Positions 15,713 to 25,324 of a stretch of DNA of 64,000 bases are shown one piece after another. The stretch comes from Egicoccus sp. AB-alg2 (lineage in GTDB: Bacteria; Actinomycetota; Nitriliruptoria; Nitriliruptorales; Nitriliruptoraceae). Below the pieces are notes generated by a model. It was not told the DNA's origin, ran no database searches, and saw only the letters and a list, made by a program, of their open reading frames with translations. Both the position numbers and the translations under genes were made by a program. Numbering within the stretch: the stretch's first letter is position 1; the number at the start of each line of letters is the position of its first letter. The stretch lies in contig NZ_JBGUAX010000008.1 in assembly GCF_041821065.1 (NCBI RefSeq), positions 278,520 to 342,519 on the forward strand, written 5' to 3'.

Positions 15713-18700
15713 ACCGGCACGCCGTGGAGCAGGTCGCTGGTCGTGGTGATCAGCGAGGTGGGCGGCGACCACGCGAACACCCCGCACGGCCGGCCGTCAG
15801 GCGCCGGTGTTTCTGGCCCGGCCATGCCGCGCAGGAACAGATACAGGACGCTTCCGAGGTTGGTTGCCGGGTCGTAGTCCTCGCCCAGCCGCCACCGCAA
15901 CATCCGGTGCGCCGCCACCGCGTACAGCAGCGCCTGAACCGGGTAGTGGGTGCGGGTCATCGCATCGGCCAGTGCCTCCTGGCGGTAGTCGAAGGCGGTC
16001 AGCGGCTCGCCCCACACGCCGAGCCGGTTGGTCTTGTAGTCGATCACGTGGAACACGTCACCGGCGGCGCCCCGGCGGCGCACCACGAGGTCGATGAAAC
16101 CGCCGAGGAAGCCACGCAGCGGTCGGTCCAGCAGTGAGGTCGGCACCGCGTCCGGGTAGCCGGCCAGCGGGTCGTCGGCGGGTAGGTGCTCGCGCAGCAG
16201 CCCCACCAAGTCGCCGACCGTCGCCGGGTCGCCACCCGCGCGGTCCAGCGGCAGCTCGAACGCCATCTCGTCCTGGCGATCCCGCAGCCCCACGTCCCGA
16301 AGCGCCAGACCGCCGGCGGAGTCCCCTAGCGGGGTCTCGAGCACCGCCCGCAGTCCTGCGACGAGCAGGCCGGTGTCGAGGTCGAGTCGGCGCCGCCGCA
16401 ACTGACCCGCGACCGCCTCGCTGAGGGCCGCGTCGAGATCGGCTGCGGCGAAGTCAGTGTGCTCGAGCACCCCGTGCACGAAGGTGCCAACGTGCCGGCC
16501 GCCGGGCAGCTCGGCTAGAGGCAGTGTCACCTCGCGTAGGCCGTGTGCGTCGGCCCAGACCGGCTCGCCCGTCGGCACGTGATCCTCCTCGCCCTCGAGG
16601 TCCGGGGCGGGTTCGTCGTCCTTGACCCGTTCGTCCGGCTCGGACCCCACGCGCGGGTCGTCAACGTCCAGCGCAGTCAGGGCGCTGTAGGAGGTGCGCC
16701 GCCACGTCTGGTCGAGGGTGCGGGTGAAGCGTGCGCGGTCGAGCGCCACCTCGGCGACTGGCTCTTGCTCCCACCGGTCACTCGCCGGTGCCGGCGGCAC
16801 GGTCTCGACCGCGATCGTCCCGTCGCTGCCGGCGGCCACCGCGTCAAGCGCAGCAAGGATCTCGGCATCGCCCGGCAGGGGGGCGGGCTGATCGCAGTCG
16901 GGCACGCCGTCCCCGTCCCGGCAAAGGAGCACCCGCCCCAGCCCCGACCACTCCGGCACACCGGCCGGCGCGTACCACGCCACCACCTGGTGCTTGGCCC
17001 GGGTCATCGCCACGTACAGCAGGCGAAGCTCCTCGCCCCGAGCCTCCTCCTCGGCGGTGGCGACGTGGGCGCCGAACGTGTCGTCACCGGAGCCGCCGAC
17101 ATCCAGAAGGCGCGTCCCGTCGGCGTCGTGGAAAACCGGCGTGGCGGAAGCCGACGCACTCGAGGACCACAGGAACGGGCAGAACACGACGGGGAACTCG
17201 AGGCCCTTGGAGCCGTGGATCGTCATGATCTGCACGGCGTCGCGGTCGGTCTCGAGCCGTCGGAGCCGGTCGTCGTCGCCCTCGCGCCCCGCCTCGGCGC
17301 ACCGGTCGCGGAACCACGTGACCAGGCCCGCGGTGCCGAGGTGTTCGCCGGTAGCGGCGGCGTGGGCGAGCTCGGCGATGTGTTCGAGGTCGGCCAGCAG
17401 CCGCTCGCCGCCCTCGACGGCCAGCAGCCGTCGGCGCACGTCACGCTGCAGCAGGATCGACCGGAAGGTTGTCGCCACGCCGTAGACGCTCAGTGTGTGT
17501 GCCCACCGGTTGACCTCGTCGTGGAGGCGGTCCCAGTCGTTTCCGGATGCCCCCGCGAGCCCGTCGGCGGTCCATCCGACCCACAAGGTCAGCGCAAGCG
17601 CGCGCACCCGCGACGCCGCGGCGGGGCGTTCCAGCGCGTCCAGCAGTCGGCGCCAGGCGGTGGCGGCCGGGGTCGCGAACACGCTGCCCGCCCCGCCTAC
17701 CACGGCGGGGACGCCAATCGTCTGCAGTGTGTCCTGCACCAGGCTGGCCTGCACGTGCGAGCGCACCAGCACCGCGACGTCGCCGGGTACCACCGCCCGC
17801 CGGCCGACTTCGCGACCGTCCCGGTCGCGGTCGACCAGCTCGGTGCCGGTCGAGAGCAGCCGCACGACGTCGGCGGCCAGGTCCCGGGCGATGAGGTCGC
17901 GCACCTGGTCAGCGTTGGGCTTGTTCTCCCATATGCGGAAGGCGTCATACCGCGGCACCACCCGCAGCCGCAGCGGCTCTGGGTGGTCGGCGACCCGGAA
18001 GCGAGGCGCGTCGTGACCCGGGGCGGCGTCGACGGGGCGGTGGGCGATCTCGGGGTGCCCGAACGCGACCCCGTCGAACAGCGCCCTGAACGCCTTCAGC
18101 AGCCCCGCGTCGGCGCGCCAGCTCGTGCCCAGCGTGCGGCGCCGCTCGGCGATTCGGACGGCCTGCAGGTAGGCGTGGACGTCGGCGCCCCGGAAGGCGT
18201 AGATCGCCCTGCTTTGGGTCACCGATCAGCACCAGTGCCCGGCCAGCGGTGTCGGCGTCGTCCGGGGTGTCGGTGAACGCGCGGGACACGATGCGCCACT
18301 GGACCGGGTCGGTGTCCTGAAACTCGTCGATGAGGGCCACCCGGTAGCGCTGGCGCAGCGACGCCCGGGCGGGCTCGCCCTGGTCGGAGTCGTGCAGGGT
18401 GGCGTCCAGCCGGGTGAGCAGGTCGTCGTAGGAAAGCAGCCGTCGCTGCCGTGCGCGGCGGGAAACCTCGGCACGGATACGGTGGGCGAGCTCGAGTTGC
18501 AGTTTGGCGACCGGGTCGCTCGGGGCGTCGGGCACGAGCGGTGTCGCGGGGCTGGCGACCACGGCACGGCCAAGCCCCAGCAGGGTGTCGCGGTCGATCC
18601 GTGGCCGGTCGGATGGGACGACGTACGTGGTGACGAGCAGGTCGTCTACGACCTCCTCAACGAGCTCGGCGACGTCGTCGACCAGCTCGGCATCGCGGTC

Positions 18701-19162
18701 GAGGTCGCTGGCGATCCCGAGCCCATCGAGCACGTGCTGGCAGAACCCGTGGATGGTGGAGATCGTCGCCATGTCAATATCGGCCAGGGCGCGGATCAGC
18801 CGGGCTTGCCGGTGCAGCAGCTCATTGTCGTCGGCGACATCGGCGACTGAGGCAAGCACGGGGTCGTCGCGGTCGGGCTCAATGTCGCGCCGCAGCACCG
18901 CCTCGACGTGGTCGGCGGTCTCGACCAGCCGGGAGCGGACCCGGTTGCGCAGCTCGGCGGTGGCTGCCCGGGTGAAGGTCACGACCAGCAGCTGGGAAAG
19001 ACGCAGGTCGGTCTCGGCGACCCATCGCGTCGCCAGCCCGGCGATGGTGAAGGTCTTACCAGTGCCGGCCGAGGCCTCTAGCACGACCGTGCCCGCCGGC
19101 AGGTCACCACGCAGGTCGAACGGCGTCGAGCCGTCGAGCGGGGTGCCTATCGTTACGGTCAT
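15709..19162 (-). pseudogene. recB: Exodeoxyribonuclease V beta subunit RecB, single frameshift
   Basis: The gene runs from ATG 19162 (overlapping the recC stop) to 15709. The N-terminal frame has Walker A ASAGTGKT (30-37), motif Ia VVTFTRAATAELRNR and motif II LIDEFQDTDP. After LVLIGDPKQ the frame changes: the continuation AIYAFRGADVHAYL is read only if one G is removed from the GGG at 18207-18209 (CCC on the plus strand). The second frame then carries GTMTIHGSKGLEF-type and VAMTRAKHQ helicase motifs and the nuclease site VIDYKTN. All functional parts are present, so either a recent inactivating mutation or a homopolymer sequencing error is likely. GTG 18222 could start a separate C-terminal fragment. 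Confidence 0.88.
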
Positions 19163-22100
19163 GACTGCTGCCGTCGCTGCTCGGCAGCCAAGACCGGTTC
19201 CCACAGCCGCCACGCGTACGCGACGAACCGGCGGTGGTCGTCGGCCCAGGATTCCTCTTCGGCGTCGCGGCAGACCTCGGCGAGAAGATCGTCGGTGGCC
19301 ATCTGCCGGCCGAGCACCAGCAGGTGGTAGGGGTCGAGGTCCTCGCGGGCCAAAGGCGCAAAGGCGTCGGTCTCCCACACCTTGGCCACATACTGCTCGG
19401 CGGCCTGCACCCTGTGGAGGTTGTCGGCGACCTTGGCAGACGCCTCGCAGAACAACGGCAGCGGCGACCGCATGCCGCGGTCGTACAGGTCAACCAGGCG
19501 ACGCAACTGAGTGGTCGCGTAGGCGGCGACGTCCTGGGCATCGTCGGCGGGACGGCGCAACAGCACGGCCTGGGCGGTGTTGCGCTGCCACGGGTGCCGT
19601 CCGATCGTGACCGCTCCAACCTCGGCGGTCGGGTCGTGGGCCGACAGCGCCAGCCACCGCGTCCACGCAGCCAGCCGCTGCTTGGGCTTGACCTTCGAGT
19701 AGCCGACAGCGGTCAGCATCCGGCTGGCTCCCGTCGCCAATACATCGGGGACGCTGCCCACCAGCAGCCGCCCATCGGGCAGGGTGACCCGGACATCGAC
19801 GGTGTCCCGGTTGCCGCGCTGCACGCCGATCCTTCCGCACAGGGCGATGATGCGGTCGACGTGCCCACGGATGCGGTCGATGTCGACATCGGCCAGCGCC
19901 CCGGGCGGAACCAACCCGCGGGCGCGCACGACCGCGAGGGTCCGCTCGGGGTCGTCGCCGTCGCGCCATCCCTGCACGATCGAGTCGCCGACCTTCCACT
20001 CGTCCAAGCCCTCCAACGACGCAACGATCTGGTCCACGGTCGCGTCCTCGCCGGTGGGCAGGGTCACCTCCAGGCGTTGCCGCACGAACGCTTCCGCGGG
20101 GTGTTCGAGGAAGGCGACGAGGTCGCCGAGCTCGATCACGTCGATGTCCAGCGGAGGCAGTGGCGTGGCGAGAAACGGTGCGGGGGGAGCAGGTGAGGAG
20201 CGGGCGGCCTCGGCGGCGGCGAGTGTGGCGGGGTCGAAGCCCCACGGCCCCGCCTGTTGCAGCAGCGCCCCGGGGGTGAAGTTGCGCTGGTCGTGCTCGG
20301 CCAGGGGGTGGCGCACGACCAAGTGGTGGCGCGGCCGGCGGTCGTCGAGCCTGGCGACGGTGCGGTCGATCACGTCAAGCAGCTCGTCGACGGGTACGGC
20401 CGGGGAGCGATCAGCGTTGGTGCGCACGTCGCGGCCGGACCAGGTGACCACGAGCGTCTCGGTAGCGGCCAGCAGGGCGTCGAGCAGTAGCTGGCGGTCC
20501 TCGGAGTGAGCGTCGTGGTCGCCGACTCGGGGTGCGGCCGCCAGCAGATCATCGCTGTCGGCGACGGTCCTGCGCGGGAACGCCCCGTCGTCGAGCCCGA
20601 GCAAGCACACCGCCCGGTGCGGGACCGATCGCATCGGCACGAGCGTGGAGAAAGTGAGATCGCCGGTCCGATGGCTGGAGGTGGTGGGCCGGCCGGTGAG
20701 CCGTGCGGCAAGCACGGTGCGAACCTCGGGCAGGGTAAGCGCGACTGGGTTGGGTCGGCCTTCGGTGGAGGCCTCGTCGACAAACTCGTCGAGAATCCGA
20801 TGTAGCTGCAGCCGCTGCCAGGTCGTGTCGCCGTCGGTGGCAGTGAGTCGGTCCGAGGCTGTCCCCACCGCCTCGCGCCAGCCGTCGACGGGGCGCGGGT
20901 CGGCGAGGTCGGCGAGGACGTCCGCGAGCCGGGTGAGCAGTTCGACGAACCGGCCGGCGAGCTCGGTGGCCTGGCCTTCGAGGCCGTCGTAGGGGGCGAC
21001 GCCGTCAACCAGCCGGAGGTCCTCGTCGGCCATGGCGGCGCCGAGCAGCAGCCGCTCGACCCCGGCCCGCCAAGTGTGGGCGTCCAACGCCGGTAGGCCG
21101 TGGCGTTCGCGATGGGCGGCGTCGAAGCCCCAGCGGATTCGCAGGTCGCCGACCCAGGCTTCAAGAGTGCCGAGGTCGTCCTCGGCGAACCCGAACCGGC
21201 GACGCACCGGCTCGCTGGCCAGGAGGTCGAGCACGTCCGAAGCGGTCACACGCCCGTCGGCGAGTTCCAGCACCTGCGAGACCACCTCGAGCACAGGGTT
21301 GGTGCCGCGCAGGGACCGGTCGGCCAACCGAACCCGCAAGCTTGGCGGGGCGTCGGGCGGGGACGCGTTAGGTGCGGTGCGGTCGTCGACGATCGCGTCG
21401 GCGCCGAACACGGCGGTGATCAGCGGCGCGAACGTCTCGATGTCGGGGCACATGACGATCACGTCGCGCAGCTCAGGGCCGTCGTCGTCATCGAGCAGGT
21501 GCAGGATCACGTCGCGTAGCACCTCGACCTGCCGCAGGCGACCATGGCAGTCATGCAACTGCACCGACCGGTCCTGCGGGTCCAGCAGCGGCTTGTCGCC
21601 GCCGGTCGGGGCGCCGGGGTGAATGTCGTCGCGGACGGCGGCCTGCAGCCTTTCGAGCAGCGTCGGACCGCGGCCGCCCGGCGGGGCGTCCGGGTCGTCC
21701 TGGGTAAGGTCGTGGTGCGTGACGGTGGCGTCGGCCGGCAGCGGGGACGTGAGCTGCAGTTCGCGGACATCGCGGCCCCAGGACCGCAGCAGCGGGTTGC
21801 GTGGTAGGTCGGCAGTCGCGTCGGCGTCGCGGAGTGGGAGGATCTGGCCGCTGCCGCGGTCGGAGGCGGTGAGGTCGTGGATGCGGTCCCAGAGGTTGCG
21901 GGAGGGGTGCAGGACCAGTAGGTGCAGGTCGCGATGAACGCCGAGCGCGGCGACGACCTCGAGGAAGGTGGCGGGGAGAGCGGTCAGTCCGAACATCGCG
22001 AGCCGCGGCGGCAAGTCGAGCAGGCTCGGATCGTCGCGGAGGGCGGCCAGCGCGGCGGCGTGCCGTTCGGCGAAGCTCGGCAGGTCGAGTCGGTACCTGA

Positions 22101-22659
22101 CGGCCCGCCACAGCTGCGGTTGCCAGTGATGCCGGGAGGCTAATGGGGTGCCGTCGGGTCCTACGTCGTCGCCGTCGCGCCAGCGGCAGATCATGGCGGG
22201 GCGGTGCACGCCGTAGTGGTCGAACAGGTCGGCCAGGCGCCGAACCGCGCTGAGCCGCCGGGCCAATCCAGTGCCGTCGTCGTCCTGCCCTCCAACATGA
22301 GCGCGCAGAGGCCCAAGCATGGGGGCGGTTCGGTCACCGTCAACGATGGCGAGCAGCGGCCAGGTGAGCCGCTCGGGCAGCCAGGGGTCTCGGTCAGGGT
22401 TGATGCCGGAGCCGACGGCGACCGCCTCACGGATCAGCCGTCCCGGGAACGGAAACTCAACGTTGGCGCACACCCCGTCCGAGCCGAGGTTGCCGGTGCC
22501 GAGCCTGGCGGACAACTCCTGCGAGATCCACCGCTCGATGCCGCGCGACGGGACCGCGACGACCTCGGGCACGAGCGGTTCGGCCATGGGTACCGCGATC
22601 GCCTCCGCGAGCGCCCCCACGAGCCGATCCGCGCGTGGGGCGCGATGCACGTGCAGCAA
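19159..22659 (-). CDS. recC: Exodeoxyribonuclease V gamma subunit RecC
   Basis: The 1166-residue product starts at a TTG (22659, giving MLHVHRAPRADRLVGAL). It opens with the RecC-typical HRA...L...L and PSRGIERWISQELSARLG, and FPFPG (FPFPxR-like) follows. Later blocks such as DVIVMCPDIETFAPLI and the SVPHRAVCLLGLDDGAFPR motif are diagnostic of RecC. RecC is the structural and Chi-recognising subunit with an inactivated nuclease fold at the C-terminus. It heads the recC-recB-recD operon; the promoter should lie in 22660-22790. Length agrees with the family (about 1100). Confidence 0.93.
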   Translation of the reverse strand: MLHVHRAPRADRLVGALAEAIAVPMAEPLVPEVVAVPSRGIERWISQELSARLGTGNLGSDGVCANVEFPFPGRLIREAVAVGSGINPDRDPWLPERLTWPLLAIVDGDRTAPMLGPLRAHVGGQDDDGTGLARRLSAVRRLADLFDHYGVHRPAMICRWRDGDDVGPDGTPLASRHHWQPQLWRAVRYRLDLPSFAERHAAALAALRDDPSLLDLPPRLAMFGLTALPATFLEVVAALGVHRDLHLLVLHPSRNLWDRIHDLTASDRGSGQILPLRDADATADLPRNPLLRSWGRDVRELQLTSPLPADATVTHHDLTQDDPDAPPGGRGPTLLERLQAAVRDDIHPGAPTGGDKPLLDPQDRSVQLHDCHGRLRQVEVLRDVILHLLDDDDGPELRDVIVMCPDIETFAPLITAVFGADAIVDDRTAPNASPPDAPPSLRVRLADRSLRGTNPVLEVVSQVLELADGRVTASDVLDLLASEPVRRRFGFAEDDLGTLEAWVGDLRIRWGFDAAHRERHGLPALDAHTWRAGVERLLLGAAMADEDLRLVDGVAPYDGLEGQATELAGRFVELLTRLADVLADLADPRPVDGWREAVGTASDRLTATDGDTTWQRLQLHRILDEFVDEASTEGRPNPVALTLPEVRTVLAARLTGRPTTSSHRTGDLTFSTLVPMRSVPHRAVCLLGLDDGAFPRRTVADSDDLLAAAPRVGDHDAHSEDRQLLLDALLAATETLVVTWSGRDVRTNADRSPAVPVDELLDVIDRTVARLDDRRPRHHLVVRHPLAEHDQRNFTPGALLQQAGPWGFDPATLAAAEAARSSPAPPAPFLATPLPPLDIDVIELGDLVAFLEHPAEAFVRQRLEVTLPTGEDATVDQIVASLEGLDEWKVGDSIVQGWRDGDDPERTLAVVRARGLVPPGALADVDIDRIRGHVDRIIALCGRIGVQRGNRDTVDVRVTLPDGRLLVGSVPDVLATGASRMLTAVGYSKVKPKQRLAAWTRWLALSAHDPTAEVGAVTIGRHPWQRNTAQAVLLRRPADDAQDVAAYATTQLRRLVDLYDRGMRSPLPLFCEASAKVADNLHRVQAAEQYVAKVWETDAFAPLAREDLDPYHLLVLGRQMATDDLLAEVCRDAEEESWADDHRRFVAYAWRLWEPVLAAEQRRQQS

Positions 22660-22794
22660 GTCCGAACCGTCCCCGACGATGTGGGCAGCTGGGTTCCCAG
22701 GCCCTCACAAATGAGGCTAGCCATACGGTGCGATAGGAGACAGGAATCGTGCGGGGTAGGGAACCGCCGGGCGTGGTGACGCCGCGTCGACAGC

Positions 22795-23049
22795 TTGCCT
22801 GAGAGCGACTCTGGTCGCCGAGCTTCCTATGCCGACAAGCTCGCGAAGAAGGTGCACAGTCTCGGGAACGTGCGTCGGGGCGTCTTGCAGCACTTCGGGC
22901 TGGAGGTGGATGAGCGGGATGCCGAGGGGTGGACCACCGCCGGGCTCTTCGTTACGCGTTACCCAGCAGTGAGCGCCTACTATCGCGCCGCCGCCTTCCC
23001 GGTCGTCAGAATCGATGAACTACGATCCTGGCTGAGTCGTTCGGTCTAG
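22795..23049 (+). pseudogene. Short C-terminal remnant or small protein, 84 codons
   Basis: A frame from TTG 22795 to the stop at 23047-23049 reads YADKLAKKVHSLG...GLFVTRYPAVSAYY...FPVVRIDELRSWL. It has no ribosome site and is blocked by an in-frame stop just upstream. The ending (a short strand with VTR, an aromatic pair, then FPVVxxDEL..WL) resembles C-terminal tails of larger uncharacterised actinobacterial proteins, suggesting a truncated gene. It lies between recC (divergent) and a gene-poor stretch. Coding character is plausible but the function is unknown. Confidence 0.35.
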
Positions 23050-23502
23050 TGTCCCAATCCTCCTCTGCGATCTCGGTCGTCGTTCAGTCATGCCGACGGC
23101 GTCGGGGTCCGCCGGCTGGATGGTCAGGGCCGGAGCGCGTTGGTGAGTCGCAGTGCCGTGCGGCGATTCGACTAGTGCGCTCCCGGAGAAACGCCCGCGT
23201 ATTTCAGAACGCACTCGCCCTAGGCTCAGTAGCACTGGCCCGAGCGCATACCGACACGCGAGATTGATGGTGGTGCGTTCGTTATAGTGCCGCCTCTCGC
23301 TAGTCGCGTGGCCATGTGGACTCTCGAGCGGCCAACCGAGCCCGAGCGCTAACGCCCTCATGGTTGTGTGGGGGTCGGGACGCAGGCCCGCGACCTAGCG
23401 TCTCGAGGCTCCCGGTGGGATGACTCGATAACGCCCTGTCGCCTTTCTCGGCTGACTTGATCCCGAGCCGTCGTCCGCCGATTGCTGGACCATCCCGGAA
23501 CA

Positions 23503-23527
23503 GGGCAAAGGAAGCCCCTTTTTTTTA
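23503..23527 (+). terminator. Possible weak intrinsic terminator
   Basis: A short stem (GGGC at 23503-23506 with GCCC at 23514-23517, or AAAGG with CCTTT) is followed by eight T. The stem is only four or five base pairs. No intact gene lies upstream on this strand, so it may be a leftover. Confidence 0.3.
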
Positions 23528-24307
23528 AGCTGCGAGCGGCTCTCCCACCGGTGCAGCAATTGCGCTGAACCTGCTCATCAAGAGCATCAGGACGGTTCGT
23601 TCGGACTCCGCAACCTCGCCAACTACCGCAGCCGCTGCACTGCTGGCTAGGATGCAACGAACCCGCCACCGTCCGAGTCCGAGGCTGCGCTCCCTCGGTC
23701 GCTGCGTAGGGCCAGTTTTTCGGAGGGAGTTTAGGGGTGTCCCGAGGCACCGGACACTAGGCCCTGACTCGATCATCAATCCGCGGGGTGCGTACGATGT
23801 TCATCGGTATGGCCGCCCTCTTCACCCTCTACCTGTTCCTTTTTTGCACATCATTAAAACGGGCGCGGGGAGGCATGACGCCGGGGGGCGGTCGACCGGG
23901 AGACTACGAGACACCTCCGCCGTACTAACGGTGTAGGTCGGCGCTGTCTGGCTTTCGTGACCAACGGCAACCAGTGCGCTCGTTGGCTGGGTTCGTCCTC
24001 GTCCGAGCGTATGGGCCGCTCCGGGTTGTCGATCATGTTGCCAATTAATGAATCGCATGGCGGCGCCTACGTCCCGCATGCGGGTGCTCCCACGTCTTTG
24101 CGCATTCTGCCTAGTGCGAATCGTCGGCTTAGCCGTCGCACCGGTAGGCGCAGATCATTGAGTGGCACCAGCGTTGGCCTGGATTCCGTGGCTTGGTGAT
24201 TGTCGGCACTCAAATACGGCACATCGCAAGAAAAGGATTCTATGGCCATGAGAGTCCCCGCTGTGGCGGGTCAGCCGGCCTCGCATTCGAGCCACGGCCG
24301 ACTACAC

Positions 24308-24380
24308 ACCTCCGGGTGGAAGATGCGCGTCGGTTCGCTGACTTGCCTGGCGGCCTCCCCGACGATCTCGACCGGCTCTA
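24308..24380 (-). pseudogene. Second HepT (DUF86) fragment
   Basis: On the minus strand PVEIVGEAARQVSEPTR with FHPEV reads as the central HepT block. It matches the copy at 5637-5680 almost base for base (the shared strings GTCGGTTCGCTGAC, TGGCGGCCTC and CCGACGATCTCGACC). Neither the N-terminal helix nor the RxxxxH motif is present, so this is a short relic. Two relics of one toxin gene bracket the restriction/RecBCD block. Confidence 0.65.
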
Positions 24381-24623
24381 GCGTGGAATAGGCCGATGGT
24401 TTGGGCAAACGGTCGTCGCGGCTCCCGCGCCGTACCGTCCTCTTTCCGACCTTTCCCAAGTCTGATGTCCGCTCCCCGTCCCCCCAGCGCCGGAAGCGGG
24501 GCTCCGTCGGTCCGTGCATCAGCTTGCTGACTGTCGCCCCCGTGGCCATGCGGGCGCGCCCATCAGGGCGAGTGGTCCTCCGAGGTGCCCGCAGGAGTTG
24601 CACGGCTCCGAAAGACCTCCTAT

Positions 24624-24660
24624 GTTCCGGTCAAAGGGAATGGGTTCCGGTGGATGGAAC
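24624..24660. promoter_or_regulatory. Tandem operator (GTTCC-N7-GGAAC type) at isochorismatase 1 start
   Basis: GTTCC at 24624 (N7, then GGGAA) is followed exactly 20 bp later by a perfect GTTCC-N7-GGAAC at 24644-24660. The second unit overlaps the ATG at 24654, so bound regulator would block transcription or translation of the first operon of the island. It is the same motif and 20-bp period as at nine other island promoters. IclR-family proteins commonly bind such palindromes as paired dimers; assignment to the IclR at 28334-29140 is inference. Confidence 0.6.
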
Positions 24661-25310
24661 AAGATGTGGGTGGGCTTGGGAGCGACGTCCCGCCGACGTT
24701 GTCGGCTGACCGCGTTGTGTTGCTACTAGTTGATCTGCAGAACGACTTTCTGCACCCCGACGGTGCTTCGGGTCGCTTGGGCCGCTTGGCGCCAGACATC
24801 CGTGACGTCCTCGCACCGCTTAAGGACTTCGTCGGCGTACGTCGCGATCAGGGGATCCCGGTCGTCTACACCCGACGCTTCATGCGCCCCGGCGAAGCCA
24901 CGACCTCGACCGCGGCCCTCGCAGAACAGCGCCACACCTACTGCTTGCCGGGGAGTTGGGGCGCCGACATCGTCGACGACCTGCCGCCCGAACCCGGTGA
25001 TCTCGTCGTGGACAAGCCCGGCGCTAGTGCCTTCCTGCGGACTTCGCTGACCAAGCACCTTCGAAACCTCGGTCGATCTCACGTGCTCGTCGCCGGAGTG
25101 ACCCTCGAGGTGTGCGTCGAGTCGACGGTCCGCGACGCGCAGGACCTCGGCTTCTCGCCCGTGCTGCTGCGTGACCTGACCTGGCCGAACAGGGGCGCCC
25201 AGGCCGAAGCGACCCACGCGCGTCTGGAGCGCCACTTCTGCGCCGTCGTCGAGGCCGTCGACGTCGACCGGCAACTCGCCGGTCAGGCTACGCCAGCGAC
25301 GTCTCAGTGA
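24654..25310 (+). CDS. Isochorismatase-family cysteine hydrolase 1
   Basis: The product has 218 residues from ATG 24654; GTG 24666 is a possible alternative because an operator overlaps the ATG. The catalytic triad of the family is clear: Asp27 in LLVDLQNDF, Lys121 in VDKPGASAF and Cys154 in EVCVESTVRDA, with the non-proline cis-peptide region VAGVTLEV. Members hydrolyse C-N bonds of amides such as maleamate, ureidoacrylate or N-carbamoyl compounds. It begins an operon with a substrate-binding lipoprotein, a TPP enzyme and TatA, and so probably acts on the imported compound or an early product. The precise substrate cannot be read from sequence. Confidence 0.8.
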   Translation: MEQDVGGLGSDVPPTLSADRVVLLLVDLQNDFLHPDGASGRLGRLAPDIRDVLAPLKDFVGVRRDQGIPVVYTRRFMRPGEATTSTAALAEQRHTYCLPGSWGADIVDDLPPEPGDLVVDKPGASAFLRTSLTKHLRNLGRSHVLVAGVTLEVCVESTVRDAQDLGFSPVLLRDLTWPNRGAQAEATHARLERHFCAVVEAVDVDRQLAGQATPATSQ

Positions 25311-25324
25311 AGAGGGAGCTTTCC

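Larger units (their letters stand above)
23050..24620. other. Gene-poor stretch of about 1.6 kb with remnants
   Basis: No ORF here has a ribosome site or a recognisable motif except a short HepT fragment (24308-24380). Local composition is less GC-rich than the flanks and includes an 8-T run (23519-23526) and patches such as CCAATTAATGAATCG (24041-24055). It separates the DNA-processing block from the catabolic island and looks like a scar of past insertions and deletions. I see no intact transposase or inverted-repeat ends. Confidence 0.5.

Noticed and set aside
16543..18276. 577-codon plus-strand frame opposite recB
   Set aside because: It is a GC-driven shadow: recB motifs on the other strand are unmistakable, and this frame has no motif or ribosome site.
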